Shown piece by piece: positions 33,168 to 46,520 of a stretch of 64,000 bases of DNA. The stretch is from Cynocephalus volans (taxonomy: Eukaryota; Chordata; Mammalia; Dermoptera; Cynocephalidae), in NCBI RefSeq assembly GCF_027409185.1, contig NC_084465.1:27135864-27199863 (forward strand). Direction: 5' to 3'. The notes under the pieces are model-generated. The model was not told the DNA's origin. It worked only from the letters and a program-made list of their open reading frames with translations, and made no database searches. Every line of letters starts with the position of its first letter. The first letter of the stretch is position 1. A program made the position numbers and the translations under genes.

Positions 33168-36100
33168 TGCCGTGAAAATATTTGGGCAAGATATCTTGGT
33201 ATCATATTATGTGTGACCGACGGCTACAAAGTTGAATCAAAATTCATTTGACAGAGGACATTGTGACATAGGATTGTTTGAAAACTCTTGTCCCAGAAGC
33301 ACTGGGGTTTTGTCATAAACTGGGATGACCACAGTGTGCAGTGCTGTTATTTGGTCTTTTTGATTACTTCCTTTGAGATTAAGATAGAACAGTGCATATG
33401 GGCACTACACAGTCTTCTGAAGTTGATTTAGAGAGTGTTTGAGAGTGTTTATCCTGGAATCTGAATGGCTTATGATGTTTTAAATAATTGTTTTTATTTA
33501 AGAGCTCTTCCCTCCCATAAGGAAAATAATTTTTTCCTTTTGATTGTCTATTCAATTATTATGGAGATGGCTGTGAAAATATAAGTTGGCTGAATTTATC
33601 TCTGTAAATTAGCTTTTTTGCTTCTAGAAAAGTTATTTATTCATACAAGGGTACTTTATGAGTCTGAGAACTTGGTAGGGGCTTTATGATTATTTTTCTT
33701 TTGTAACGTCTTTTGGAGGTAGGAGTTGTTTACTCATCACTGCTGTGGTTAAGATAGTACTTAAATTTCATTTCATCTTCATTTCTGTGTTTCATGCCAT
33801 CTTGCAAAACAAGTTATACTGAAAAATATTTTTATGTACAGACGATTATTTTATGTGCTCCTCAGCTTATATTTTTCTTAAATAATATACTTTCCAACGA
33901 TTTTCTCTCCCGACTATCCAAGAAAACTATCAGAAAGTAATTTGTAGTGACAAATGTAGCAAATTTGTCTCATCTTTGTAAAATTCACATAAAGGATTAG
34001 CTATAAGAACTTAAGGTAGTTGACAACTTAAAAAATTACTTTTTCTGTTTCAGGTAAATTACGCTTGTTCGTTCTTTACCTATCTCATGAAAATCATTTT
34101 TTCTTGATTTGGGAGATTCTGATTTTCTAGCTCTATACCACATTGTTGCAGGGCATGTATCTAAAATGTTGCTTTGTTTGATTGATTTATAGTTTCGTTT
34201 TTAAGATTTTACTCTGTTCTGTGATGTAGTCTCCCTCTCAATCAACTTCTTCAATATGCTATAAACCTTTGTAAGTCTTCGTTTAATAAATATGTCATTT
34301 ACTGATTGAAGTGCTTAAAAAATACAGCAACCTGACACATTTATGTTACTTTTCATGTCTCATTGAATTAATCTGTATTTCCAGAACCTCATTTTCTATT
34401 TGCCAGAGCTCCTCAGTCCTCAGTGAAGTATTTTAAGTAATTCTGCTTAATTTGAGGAGTTTTTGTGCAGGGTTAACTAGCAGCCCTAATCTTCTAATTC
34501 TTGGCAGCTAATGAATCCTTAGGTTCCTATCTGGATGTGTGCTTGCATTGTTGAGGGCCTGTTCAGTGATTTCAGTTGATTCGGCAGTTTTAGAAATGTT
34601 GGTATAGAGCTGAGTCTTGGAGCAACAGTATACCATTAAAGAAAAAAAGGGGCAAGTATTTTTAGGATCTGCTGTGAAGTAATATGAAGGACTTAGAGCA
34701 CGTTAGTGAAAGGATGGCCGGGCCATAGCCTGCCTCATATTAATCATATAGTCATGGAAATATCTTTTGAAAAGACTGATATAAAGGCCTGTTCTGCTAC
34801 TGCTTTGTGAAATGGAAGATTGGAATTAGATGCTTAAATGGAAAATGTTCTCTTCTTGCAGCCTCTTTGAAATGTGCTGCTGGTGGGAGCTGCAGCTTCC
34901 TCCTGCTGACTCTGAGCCCCAGGCTTCGGTTGAGATGGTCGTTTCAGAAATGTGGAGCTTAGTCCAAGCCTGGATTTCAGTGGGTAGCACCTGGCATCTG
35001 TGGCTAGAAAGTCCTATGAAGTGTAAGTGCTTTATTCTCTCCTTGTAAAGAACCCCTTTTCCTTCCTTGATTCTCTTCCTTCTCTTCCTTCTTTGGGCAG
35101 CTTAGCAGAAGGGAAGAATAGTGAGCAATCTGCTACAGTGTCTAGGGTATCAGGATTTGGTTGTATTTTCTTTATGACTCAGTGACCAAAACAAGATTAC
35201 TTGTTACTGTTTGGATGTCAACAAATCTTAAACCTTCCTAGAATTCAAAATAAGGTGATAAATTATGACCCCTTAACATTTAGTACTGGCAGTATCATCA
35301 TGGGTGATTTTTCATTGACAATTTGTAGCTTGTGAAACTCAAGTTTGCAAGATTTCTTTAGAGGTCACTATTTTATTTAGTTCTTACTCCAAAAGACAAA
35401 AATTTGAAAGGAGAGGCACATTTGACCAGTGGGCGAGGCAGCATTATGATAAATAGGGCACTCAAAATTAGAAGATAGCTCTCCATTCCTTTTGGTTCTA
35501 CTCAATACATTTGCACAGGAGTAATTTAGAAATTTTTCTAAGACCAATTTCCCATAGACTTGTCCTAGAAAATACATACAGCTGCCATCTATTTTTAGTT
35601 TAGTTATAAAAAACTGCAAAATAACATAATGACCATTAGAAAATTTCAAGTTTTATAATTATTGGTTTAGTTGCCAGGGTTTAGACATTGTTCTTCTTTT
35701 TTCCTATTTCAGAAATACTGGTGCTCTTTTAAAGTAAGCTCGTTCCAGAAGAGACTCCCATAGTCGGGGGGGATTTTGAGGTTCCCTTCACTGAAATCTT
35801 TCTAAAATTTTCTAATTTTCATATTTTAGTTAAGAAAATATTGAGCTGCTTCTCATCACTAAAACAAAAGACATATATTTAAAACCAAACCAAATCAAGG
35901 CTCCATCCTGGCAAGCTCAGTGAAGTTCTACAAATGAGAACTCAATGAAAAATGTCTTATTTTCTCAGGGCCTTTGTGTTCTGTATCTGTAAAGAACTGA
36001 TTTGCTTGTTTTGTTGCCCTTTCTCTCTTTAAACATTTTGGATTCTGTTCTGGTAGGTGTCCCCAGTCCAGTGTCTCAGCTACCTAGTAAAAAGATGGGC

Positions 36101-36640
36101 TTCATATTTAGGGGAACAAAGTGGCTATAGATTTATGAGATGATATCTTGATATTTTGCTTTATATTTAAGAATTTAATATATACTTTGTTTAAGTACCT
36201 GTTATAGCCAGATAATAATGTACTTATACATTTTGAGAGATGCACGAATAATTGGGTTGTTTTTCACCTTTGAAGAGAGCTTACAATCTGTTGGAAAAGA
36301 TGAAGAAAGGCACAAGCAATTATGCCTTTGTAATTTGTAAACAAAGTTCTACAACTGAGCTGTTAGAGTAAAGGATACCGTGGTACTAGGGTGAAAGGAT
36401 TCACTTATTCCTGCTGGAGACATCTTTTCTAAACTGGTTATGTTAGATTTATTTAATTACGGAATAATTCAAACTAAAACTTGATTTGTTTTGTACCATA
36501 AAATCAGAGTAATTGTGATTCTGTGTTTGCCAACTCTTTTTTTCTCTGCATGAGTTACACAATTAATATATCCCATATTAACATTTTAAATTAATCTGTT
36601 TGGAAGATTAGTCTCATCAATTTTTTGCTTATAGAAAAAA
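33168..36640. other. Intron sequence without recognised elements
   Basis: 3.5 kb with no young insertion, the longest such stretch in intron 1. ORFs are short and unconvincing. Confidence 0.5.
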
Positions 36641-37027
36641 TTTTTTAACTTTTTTATTGAAAGGTAATTTACTTACATATAGCAAACTGCACAAAATTCT
36701 AACTCAGTGGTTTGTTACTTATATGTACATTTTAGTAATCACTAATAACATCAGGTGTAGAACATTCCATTACTCCAACAGGTTCCTGAAAGCCTCTTCC
36801 CACTAAATCATTCCCCCTCTCCCTTACCATTTTCTGACTTATATCATCATAGATTAGTTTTGCCTGTTTTTTTTTTTTTTTTGTCGTTTTTTCGTGACCG
36901 GCACTCAGCCAGTGAGTGCACCGGTCAGTCCTATATAGGATCCGAACCCGCGGCGGGAGAGTTGCCGCGCTGCCAGCGCAGCACTCTACCAAGTGCGCCA
37001 CGGCTCGGCCCAGTTTTGCCTGTTTTT
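36641..37027 (-). repeat. L1 3' fragment, antisense, with nested SINE
   Basis: Reverse L1 tail from TTTTTATTGAAAGGTAATTT to TAGATTAGTTTTGCCTG. Confidence 0.68.
36872..37011 (-). repeat. tRNA-derived SINE, second subfamily
   Basis: GTCGTTTTTTCGTGACCGGC to CACGGCTCGGCCC. Duplication AGTTTTGCCTGTTTTTT at 36,856 and 37,012. Confidence 0.9.
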
Positions 37028-37042
37028 TAAAAAAACAGCTTT

Positions 37043-37690
37043 AGGCTGCGGAGAAAAAGGAAATCTCATACATTGTTGGTGGGACTGCAAAATGGTGCAG
37101 CCTCTATGGAAAATGGTATGGAGGTTCCTCAAACAATTGCAGATAGATCTACCATACGACCCAGCTATACCACTGTTGGGAATATACCCAGAGGAATGGA
37201 AATCATCAAGTCGAAGGTATACCTGTTTCCCAATGTTTATCGCAGCACTCTTTACAATAGCCAAGAGTTGGAACCAGCCCAAATGCCCATCATCAGATGA
37301 GTGGATACGGAAAATGTGGTACATCTACACAATGGAATACTACTCAGCTATAAAAACGAATGAAATACTGCCATTTGCAACAACATGGATGGACCTTGAG
37401 AGAATTATATTAAGTGAAACAAGTCAGGCACAGAAAGAGAAATACCACATGTTCTCACTTATTGGTGGGAGCTAAAAATTAATATATAAATTCACACACA
37501 CACACACACACACAAAAAAAAAAAAACCGGGGGGGGGAGAAGATATAACAACCACAATTATTTGAAGTTGATACGACAAGCAAACAGAAAGGAGATTGTT
37601 GGGGGGGAGGGGGGGAGGGAGAAGGGAGGGAGGTTTTGGTGATGGGGAGCAATAATCAGCCACAATGTATATCGACAAAATAAAATTAAA
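37043..37690 (+). mobile_element. Young 5'-truncated L1 insertion
   Basis: The final about 140 codons of ORF2 (through 37,475) are open and in frame, with the WYIYTMEYYSA segment typical of L1 C termini. A 3' UTR with a CA repeat, a G-rich run and an A-tail follows. It is flanked by AAAAAACAGCTTTA on both sides. Only the ORF2 tail remains, so it makes no reverse transcriptase. Confidence 0.92.
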
Positions 37691-37699
37691 AAAAAAAAA

Positions 37700-38650
37700 A
37701 CAGCTTTATTGCAATGTAAGTCGCAACACAGTTCACCCATTTACTGTATACAATTCAGGGCTGGCTGGTTAGCTCAGTTGGTTAGAGCACAGTGTTGGTA
37801 ACATCAAGGTCAAGGGTGTGGCTTCCGGTACTGGCCAGCTGCCAACCCCCCCCCCCCCAAAAACCCCATACAATTCAATGGTTTTTAGTATATTCATAGA
37901 GTTGTGCATCCATCACCACAATCAAATTTAGAACATATTTAATCACCCGAAAAAGAAAACTGTACCCCTTAGCCTGCCTCCATCCCCCACCCACATCCTC
38001 TGCCCTAGGCAACCACTAATTGACTTTCTGTCTCTATAGATTTGCCTGTTCTTGCCATTTCATGTAAATGGAATCATACAGTTTGTGGCACTTTGTAACT
38101 GGCTTCTTTCACTTAGTATAATGTTTCAAGGTTCATCCATGGTGTAGCATGTGTCAGTACTTCATTCCTTTTTATGGCTGAGAGATATTCCATTCTGTGT
38201 ACATACCACATTTTATCTATTTATCAGTCAGTACACATTTGGGTTGTTTCCACTTTTTGGCTATTATGAACAGTGCTGCAGTGAACATTCCACAAGTATT
38301 TGTGGAATTTCTGAGTCATATGATAACTCCATTTTTAACCTTCCAAGGAATTGCCATCCTGTTTTCCAAAGGGCTATACCATTTTACATTCTTACCAGCA
38401 GTGTATGAGGGTTCCTGCTTTTCCACATCTTCACCAACACTTGTTATTATGTCTTTTTGATTATAGCCATCTGGATTGGGTATGAAGTAATATCTCAGTG
38501 TTCTGATTTGTATTTCCTGAGGGTCAATCATGTTGAGCATCTTTTTTTATGCTTATTGGCCATTCATAAGTCTCCTTTGGAGAAATGTCTATTCAAGTCT
38601 TTTGTCCGTTTTAAAATTGAGTTTTCATATTGAGTGCCTTCATTTTAGAA
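37700..38650 (-). repeat. L1 3' fragment, antisense
   Basis: Reverse L1 order from CAGCTTTATTGCAATGTAAG to TTGTCCGTTTTAAAATTGAG, with one nested SINE. Confidence 0.85.
37758..37865 (+). repeat. Monomeric tRNA-Ile-type SINE
   Basis: GGGCTGGCTGGTTAGCTCAG with good A-box character, then a C-run. Duplication ATACAATTCA on both sides. Confidence 0.85.
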
Positions 38651-39595
38651 ATATGGTTTCATTGGGTATAGAATTCTCATTTGACTTTCTTTTTTGTTGT
38701 TGTTGTTTTCATTTTAGATATATCTCTTCATTGTCTTCTGGCATCCTGATTTCTGACAAGTCTGCTGTAACTTTTTACCTTTGTTCCTCTGTATTAAATG
38801 TGTCCTTTTCTGCTCGCCTTCAGTATTTTCTCCATATCTTTGGCTTTCAAGAGTTTGCCTACTATGTGTTCAGCATTTTTTTGTTTCTGTTTCCCCTTAA
38901 ACATTCCTTGTTGCCCTGATCTGCCCTAGTCTTCAGCAGTTCCACTGTCCAAGGTTAAGGTTTTCCTAGTGATCCTGGCCTTCCCTGTGGCATTTATGCT
39001 CTGCCTTGCATCTGGTAGGTATTGTGCAAAATAGATTTCTTTTGCCCTTCCCTCACTGGCAGAAGACCTCTGATGGTGTTGGTAGCATCATAAACTCAAT
39101 ACGGTTTTATGCCTCTCATCTAGGACTAGAGCTTTTTTCTCTTACCTTTACTGCAACAGCAGTGGATCTTAACCTGTGCTGTGGGGGTTAACATGGTTTG
39201 CTGCCCCTCCCCCCACAGCTAAAGGCTTTTGTTCAATAGGGGAAAAGGGTCTGGCCAGAGCTTTTTCTGTCTTTTCCACAGCTGAGGCTGCTCCTCTCCC
39301 CCAGGACTGCACAACCAAAGGAGGTTTTCTTTGATCTCCTGCCCCACCTCCAGTCTTGTTCTTGAGTGGAGGTCTGTGGGAATATCTTGTAGGTGGTTGT
39401 GAACTCCCCTAATGTGTATGGATCCTAGGATTCTATATGCTTATACTAGCCCACACTCAGCCTCTATCAATTTGTTAAAAATTTTAGCTGAAGTTTTATT
39501 AGCTGGTTGTCTGGTGCCTGTGTCTCCTCCTCTGTTCTGCCATAGATGAGCTGGTGCTTGCCTTCTGACTCCTTGGAGAGGTCTGTCCTTAGATA
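38651..39595. other. Unassigned intron sequence
   Basis: Probably decayed LINE in part. No gene. Confidence 0.4.
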
Positions 39596-40545
39596 GACCT
39601 CAGCTTTCTGATGCATTTACGTTTTCTCAGCTTTCTGATGCATTTAAGAAAAGTTGTTTTGTAGTTTATTTGCTTTTTGTGTATTGTTAGCTCAAAAGCA
39701 GTATTCTTCCCATCTTTCTATAGCTTAGGTGGATGTGGAACTCCTCTCATGTATTTTATGCTTCAAATATTTTAAATACCACAATATATACTCATTGTTC
39801 ATCGAGATTTACCCACATACTGAGCTTTGCCATTGCTCTTCATTGTTCCTGATTTTCATGCTTCCATCCAGGATTGTTTTCCTTCTGCCTAGAGAACACC
39901 CTCCAGTATTTTCTGCATTATGGGTCTCATAGTAATGAATTCTCTTTTTGTCTTAAAATGTCTGTATTTTCTTGCATTTTGGAAGGATATTTTTGATGGA
40001 TATAAAATAACCATTGGCAGTTATTTTCTTTAAGCAGGACTTTGAAGATAAGATTTTTAGTTTCTGTTGTTTCCATTGAGAAGTCAGCTGTCGGTATAAT
40101 TGTTCCTTTAAAGGTAATAACATATTTTTTCTTTGGCTTTTAAGATTTTCCTGTTTGTCTTTGTTTTTTTTTTTTAGCAGTGTCATTATTATTAGGATTT
40201 GTAGAGCTTAAATCTGTGGCTTGATGTCTTTTATCAGTTTGGAAATTTCTCAGCCATCATCTTTAAATAGTATTTCAGACTCATTTTCTCTTTTCCTTCT
40301 GGATTATTAGTTATGTATATGTATGTGAGCCTTTTCACTATGTCCCACATGTCATTTGCCTTCTTCTCATTCTTTCTCTTCTATCCTTTTTTGACTTTGT
40401 GCTTCAGTCTTGCTATTTTCTATTGACCTGTTTTGTATCATAGTATTCTTTTCTTCAGTTGTCTGATTTGCTGTTTGGCCCTTCTAATTGGTTCTTAATA
40501 TCAGTTACTGTATTTTTCAAATCTGGAATTTCCATTTGATTTTTT
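39596..40545 (-). repeat. HAL1/L1 ORF1-like fragment, antisense
   Basis: Blocks such as GAGAAGTCAGCTGTCGGTAT, TTTTCACTATGTCCCACATG and TTTTCTATTGACCTGTTTTG lie in the order of reverse HAL1/L1 sequence. A 25 bp tandem duplication CAGCTTTCTGATGCATTTA occurs at 39,601-39,650. Confidence 0.65.
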
Positions 40546-40547
40546 AT

Positions 40548-40606
40548 AGGACTTGACCTTGGTGTTATATCACTCTTTAAACAATTGAGCTTACTGGCCA
40601 GCCCCA
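40548..40606 (-). repeat. Truncated tRNA-derived SINE
   Basis: GACTTGACCTTGGTGTTAT to TTACTGGCCAGCCCC. Confidence 0.7.
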
Positions 40607-40945
40607 GATTCCATTTCTTAATGAAAATTCTGCAGTTTGTATTCTAATTCCTTGAATATATTAATAATTAACTATTCACTTTTTCCCCAATTTTATTTTT
40701 TGTATTTTTCACCTTTTGGAAATAAATTGCAGACCTTACTAATGCTCTACTCCCTAAACATCTCCACATGTATCTTGTAAGAACAAGGGCATTCTTCTAA
40801 TCTAAACTAAAACCATTGTCACTCTTAAGAAATTTAACACTGATATGATGGTATTATCTAATATACAGTCCATATTCAAATTTCTCTGATTGTTTCAGTT
40901 ATAGATGTCTAGCTTTTTTTTTTTCATTGAAAAAAAAATTTTTTT

Positions 40946-41085
40946 GGGCCGAGCCCATGGCGCACTTTTAGAGTGCTGCGCTGGCAGCGCGGCGACACTG
41001 CCGCCACGGGTTCGGATCCTATATAGGACTGACCGGTGCACTCACTGGCTGAGTGCCGGTCACGAAAAAACGACAAAAAAAAAAA
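40946..41085 (+). repeat. tRNA-derived SINE, second subfamily
   Basis: GGGCCGAGCCCATGGCGCAC to CGGTCACGAAAAAACGAC plus A-tail. Flanked by A/T runs that look duplicated. Confidence 0.9.
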
Positions 41086-41485
41086 AATTTTTTTATTGAT
41101 TATAAATATTTGTGGGGTACAGAACTGGGTATCAATACATGCGCACAATATGTGGCGATCAAATCAGGATAATTAGTGTACTCATGTTTACAAAACATAA
41201 TCTTTGTGATCCTTTACTAGTTTCTCGCCAACTCCTCTGTCCCTTCCCCTACTTCTAATAACCACAGTTCTGTTCTCTCTCTCTCTCTTTTTTTTAAGTT
41301 TAATGTATTATTGTGATTGTTCCTTCCTCCCTTCCTTCCTATTTTCTTTATTTTAGCTCCCACTTATGAGTGAGGACGTGGTATTTCTCTTTCTGTGCCT
41401 GGCTTATTTCACTTAAAATAGTTTTCTCTAGGTTCATTCATGTTGCTGAGAATGGCAGAATTTCATTCTTTGGATTTCTAGCTTT
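41086..41485 (-). repeat. L1 3' UTR, antisense
   Basis: TTTTATTGATTATAAATATTT and TAGCTCCCACTTATGAGTGA read as a reversed L1 end. Confidence 0.75.
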
Positions 41486-42228
41486 TTAAGTTTTTATTTT
41501 CCCTAATCCAGGATCCTACCAAGAATATGCATTGCTTTTAAGTTGTTATGTCTCTTTAGTTTCCCAGGGTTGTTTTTTTTGTGTGTGTGAGATAGTAACT
41601 TTAAAAAATAAATCCAATTTCATTTTGTCTTTGTTTTTAATATGCCCCACTGTTTGGATTTGTTTGGTTGTTTCCTCATAATTGCATTCTGGTTATACAA
41701 TTTTTGCAAGAATACTGCATGGATGATAATTTGTTCTTTTTACTGAATCGCACCAGTAGTCACATAAAATTTATTTGTCCAATAATGGTGATAAGTTTTA
41801 TCCTTTGGTTAAGACATCAGTTATTTTATTGTTAGTCTGATAATCCCATTATCTAGAAAGATTATTATCTATTGCGTGTTTGTTTTTTTTCAGTTATTGT
41901 CCTGTAGTGCTGCTTCTGTTTGATAGATGCTGGATATATTGATTATGAAAAATTGAAAAAATAATAAATGTTTCCCTCCTTAGTTGATTTTCTCTTGCTC
42001 TTGACAGGTCTTCATGATAGGCCCAGATTCCTTTAATTCAAGAAGAGATGGAGCAGATTCTGAATTATGTTTCAATTTTTTTTTTTTTTTGGTGGTGATA
42101 AAATATACATAACATCATAAAATGTACCCATTTTAACCACTTTTAAGTTTGCAGTTTGCTGGCATTAAGTACATTGTCATTGCTGTGCAACCATCACCAC
42201 TATCCATCTCTAGAACTTTTCATCTTTC

Positions 42229-42391
42229 TTTTTTTTTTTGAAAGATGACCGGTAAGGGGATCTTAACCCTTGACTTGGTGTTGTCAGCGCCCCGCTCTCC
42301 CAGGTGAGCCAACCGGCCATCCGTGGGATGGGATCTGAACCCGTGGCCTTGGTGTTATCAGCACCACATTCTCCCGAGTGAGCCACAGCCC
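42229..42391 (-). repeat. Dimeric tRNA-derived SINE
   Basis: Duplication CTAGAACTTTTC(A/T)TCTTTC at 42,210 and 42,392. Confidence 0.9.
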
Positions 42392-43114
42392 CTAGAACTT
42401 TTCTTCTTTCTAAACTGAAACTCAGAACCCTTTAAACAGAGTCTCCCCATTCTTCCCTCCCCTGGTTCCCTGGCAACCAGCATTCTACTTTCTGTTTCTA
42501 TGAGTTTGAAACAGAATCAAATAGTGCAAGTGGAATCACACAGTATTTGTCTTTTTGTCATTGGTTTATTTCACTCAGCATAATGTCCTCAAGGCTCATC
42601 CATCTTGTGGTCTGTCAGAATTTCCTTCCTTTTTAAGTTTGAATAATATCCCATTGTATATAGTAAATACCATATTTTATTTATCCATTTATCCATTGAT
42701 GGACATTTAGATTGCTTCTGTGTCTTGTCTATTGTGAATAATGCTGCAGTGAATTTGGGTGTGCAAATATAAGTATTTCTTCCAGATCCTGTTTTCAATT
42801 CTTTTAGATATATACCCGGAAGAAGGATTTCTGGGTCATATGATAGTTCTATTTTTAATTTTTTGAGAAACCTCCATATTGTTTTCCATAGTGACTGTAC
42901 CATTTACAGTCCCACCAACAGTGTGAAAGGTTCCAGTTTCTCCACATACTTGCTAACAGTATATTCAGGACTTTGTTTTGTTTTGCTTTTTTTAATAGTC
43001 ATCCTAACTTGTGTGAGGAGATATCTCTTAGTGGTTTCGATTTGCATTTGCCTAATCATTAGTGATGTTGAGCATCTGTTCATATACTTGTTCACCATTT
43101 TGTTTTTGGTTTGT

Positions 43115-43205
43115 CTGCTTTGGTGGCTGGCTGGTACAGGGATGCAAACTTATGACCTTAGTGTTATAAGGCTGTGCTGTAACCAACTGAGCTAACTGGC
43201 CAGCC
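43115..43205 (-). repeat. Monomeric tRNA-derived SINE
   Basis: GGTGGCTGGCTGGTACAGGG to GAGCTAACTGGCCAGCCTC. Confidence 0.82.
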
Positions 43206-43263
43206 TCTATTCATCATTTGTATATCTTCTTTGGAGAAAGGTCTATTCAAGCCCCCCCCCCCT

Positions 43264-43427
43264 ACTTTTTTTTAAAGATGACTGGTAAGGGGATCTTAAC
43301 CCATGACTTGGTGCTGTCAGCACCACGCTCACCCAGTGAGCTAACTGGCCATCCCTAGATAGGATCCGAACCCGGGGCCTTGGTATTATCAGCACCACAC
43401 TCTCCCAAGTGAGCCATGGTCCGGCCC
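43264..43427 (-). repeat. Dimeric tRNA-derived SINE
   Basis: Full dimer next to a C-run, close to the previous SINE. Confidence 0.9.
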
Positions 43428-45323
43428 TGTGTGTTTGTTATTGTATTGCAGAAGTTCTTTATATATTCTAGAAATTAACTCCTTATGAGGTATATGGTTT
43501 GCACATATTTTCTTCGATTTCTTAGGTTGCCTTTGCACTCCATTGATTGTTTCCATGTGTAGAAGTTTTAAATTTGATGTAGTCCCATTTTATTTTAGTT
43601 TTTGTTGCCTGTGCTTTTGGCGTCATCCAAAAAATCATTACCAGATCCAATGTCATGAAGCTTTTCCTCTAGGTTTTCTTTTAAGAATTTTATAGTTTTA
43701 GGCCTTACGTTTAGGTCTTTAATCCATTTTGAGTTAATTTTTGTATATGATGTAAGGTAAGGGACCAAGATTGTTCTTTTTCACGTGGATTTTGTTTTCC
43801 CAGTACCATTTGTTGAAGAGACTTATCCTTTCCACTTTGTAGTTTTGGCACCTTTGTCATTTGATCGTATACATGAGGGATTATTTCTAGGCTCTCTATT
43901 CTGTTACATTCGTCTATATGTCTGTCTTTATTCTAGTACAATACTGTTTTGATTACTGTGCCTTTGTAATAAGTTTCGAAGTTGGGAAGTGTGAAACCTC
44001 CAACTTTGGCTTTTTTTTCAAGACTGTTTTGGCTATTTGGGGTCCCTTGAGATTCCATATCAATTTTAGGATGGGTTTTTCTGTTTCTGCAAAAAATGTC
44101 ATTGGGATATTGATAGGGATTGTATTGAATCTGTAGATGGCTTTAGGTAGTATGGAAACCTTAACAGTACTTCTAATCTATGAACATGGGATATCTTACC
44201 ACTTACTGGTGTCTTCTTTAATTTCAGCAACATTTTGTAATTCTCATATACAGGTCTTTCACCTCCTTGGTTAAGTTTATTTCTGAGTATTTAATTCTTT
44301 TTGATTCTATTTTCTTTTCAGATTGTTCATTGTTAGTGTATAGAAACAACTGTGTGGTGATTTTGTATCTGGCAACTTTGCTGAATTTGTTTATTAGGTC
44401 TGATAGTATTTTTGTTGAATTTTTTGTGTTTTGTACATACAAGATCATGTCATCTGTATGCAGAGATCATTTTACTTCTTCCTTTTCAATTTGGATGCCT
44501 TTTATTTCTTTTTCTTTCCTAATTGCTTTGGCTAGAACTTCCAATACTGTGATGAATAGAATTGGCAGAAGTGGACATCCTTGTCTTTATTTCTGATCTT
44601 AGAGTTTTGGAAAGCTTTCAGTCTTTTACTGTTGAGTATGATGTTAGCTGTGGGTTTTTCATACATATTATGTTGAGGTAGTTTTCTTCTATACCTAGTT
44701 TGTTGAGTGTCTTTATGATGAAAGGACATTGAATTTTGTGAAATGCTTTTTCTGTATCAATTGAGATAATCATGTTTTTTCCTCCTTCATTCAGTTAATG
44801 TGGTGTGATTGCATTGATTTTTCATATGCTGAACAACCCTTGCATTCCAGGAATAAGCCCTGCTTGGTCATGGTGTATAATCCTTTCACAATGCTGTTGG
44901 ATGCAGTTTGATTGTGTTTTGGTGAGGATTTTTGCAATAGTATTCGAACAGGATGTAGGTCTATAGTTTTTTTTTTTTTCCTTGTAATATCTTTGTCTGG
45001 CTTTGCTATTGGGGTAATGCTGGTCTCATAGAATGAATTAGGGAGTCTTCCCTCCTTTTTAGTTTTTTAGAAGACCTTTTTAGTTTTTTGACAGGGGTTG
45101 GTGGTAATGCTTTAAATGTTTTGTGGAATTCACCAGTAAAGCCATCTGATCCTGGGCTTTTCTTTGTTGGGAGATTTTTGACTACTGATTTAGTTAACCT
45201 TTTTAGAAGTTATAGGTCTATTCAGATTTCCATTTCTTCATGATTCAGTCTTGGTAGTTTATATGTTTTTAAGAATTTGTCCAGTTCATGTACGTTATCC
45301 AATTTGTTCATTCATAGTACTTC

Positions 45324-45526
45324 CTTTTTTTTTTTTTTATTATTATTATTTTTTAAATTTTTATTTTGTCGATATACAATGTGATTGATTATTGTGGCCC
45401 ATCACCGAAACCTCCCTCCCTCCTCCCTCCCCTCCCTCCCACCCAACAATGTCCTTTCTGTTTGCTTGTCGTATCAACTTCAAGGAATTGTGGTTGTTAT
45501 ATCTTCTTCCCCCCCCCCGGGGGTTT

Positions 45527-45561
<35 letters not shown>

Positions 45562-45948
45562 TGTGTGTGTGAATTATATATTAATTTTTAGCTCCCACCA
45601 ATAAGTGAGAACATGTGGTATTTCTCTTTCTGTGCCTGACTTGTTTCACTTAATATAATTCTCTCAAGGTCCATCCATGTTGTTGCAAATGGCAGTATTT
45701 CATTCGTTTTTATAGCAGAGTAGTATTCCATTGTGTAGATGTACCACATTTTCCGTATCCACTCATCCGATGATGGACATTTGGGCTGGTTCCAACTCTT
45801 GGCTATTGTAGAGTGCTGCGATGAACATTGGGAAACAGGTATACCTTCGACTTGATGATTTCCATTCCTCTGGGTATATTCCCAACAGTGGGATAGCTGG
45901 GTCGTATGGTAGATCTATCTGCAATTGTTTGAGGAACCTCCATACCAT
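45324..45948 (-). mobile_element. Young 5'-truncated L1 insertion, antisense
   Basis: Same subfamily 3' end as at 37,043, in reverse: T-run, GTCGATATACAATGTGATTG, C/G and GT runs, then about 60 ORF2 codons. Flanked by TTCATAGTACTTC (45,311 and 45,949). Confidence 0.92.
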
Positions 45949-46520
45949 TTCATAGTACTTCTTATAACTGTTTTTTATTTCTGTAAAATTGGTAGTTATT
46001 TGCCTACTTTCATTTCTGATTAGTTATTTAAGTCTTCTCTATTTCTTAGTTAATCTAGCTAAAGGTTTGTCAGTTTTGTTGGTTGTTTTTGGAGAACCAA
46101 TTCTCAGTTTTTCAATTGCTTTTCTATTTTTCATCTTATTTATCTTGGCTCTAATCTTTATTATTTCCTTCCTTCTGTTAGTTTTGGGTTTAGTTTGTTC
46201 TTTTTCTAGTTCCTTAAGGTGTAAAGTTAGGTTGTTGACTTTAGGTATTTTTTTCTTTTTTAATGTGTTATACAGGTATAAATTTCCCTCTTAGCACTGT
46301 TTTGCTGCATTCCATAAATTTTTGTATGTTGTGTTTTCATTTGTTTCAAGGTATTTTCTGATTTCTCTTCCTTGAATGATTGGTTGTTTGAGAATGTTAT
46401 TTAATTTCCACATATTTGTGAATTTTCTAGTTTTCCTTCTGTTGTCGATTTCTAGTTTCATTTAATTGTGATCAGAAAAGATATTTTGTGTGATTTCTGT
46501 CTTTTTAAATTATTAAGACG

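Larger units (their letters stand above)
42090..46520 (-). repeat. Long L1 ORF2 and 3' UTR, antisense, with nested elements
   Basis: Over 4 kb of reversed L1, from the 3' UTR into ORF2 (e.g. GGCATCATCCA-like, TTTTGGCGTCATCC, CATCCTTGTCTTTATTTCTG, CTCTTCCTTGAATGATTGG). Three SINEs and a younger L1 3' end are inserted. Many stops; no coding capacity. Confidence 0.85.

Noticed and set aside
36993..37475. 160-codon ORF in intron 1 as a host gene
   Set aside because: Its C-terminal 140 codons are the L1 ORF2 tail with A-tail and target duplication; its start lies in unrelated flanking sequence.
42589..42903. 104-codon - strand ORF
   Set aside because: It is an old L1 ORF2 C terminus, with the usual SMDKWINKIWY-type segment, not a gene.
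45480..45572. Low-complexity C/G/T/GT runs as a functional structure
   Set aside because: The same run order recurs at 37,490-37,620 (reverse) and 62,450-62,495, so it is the 3' UTR of one young L1 subfamily.
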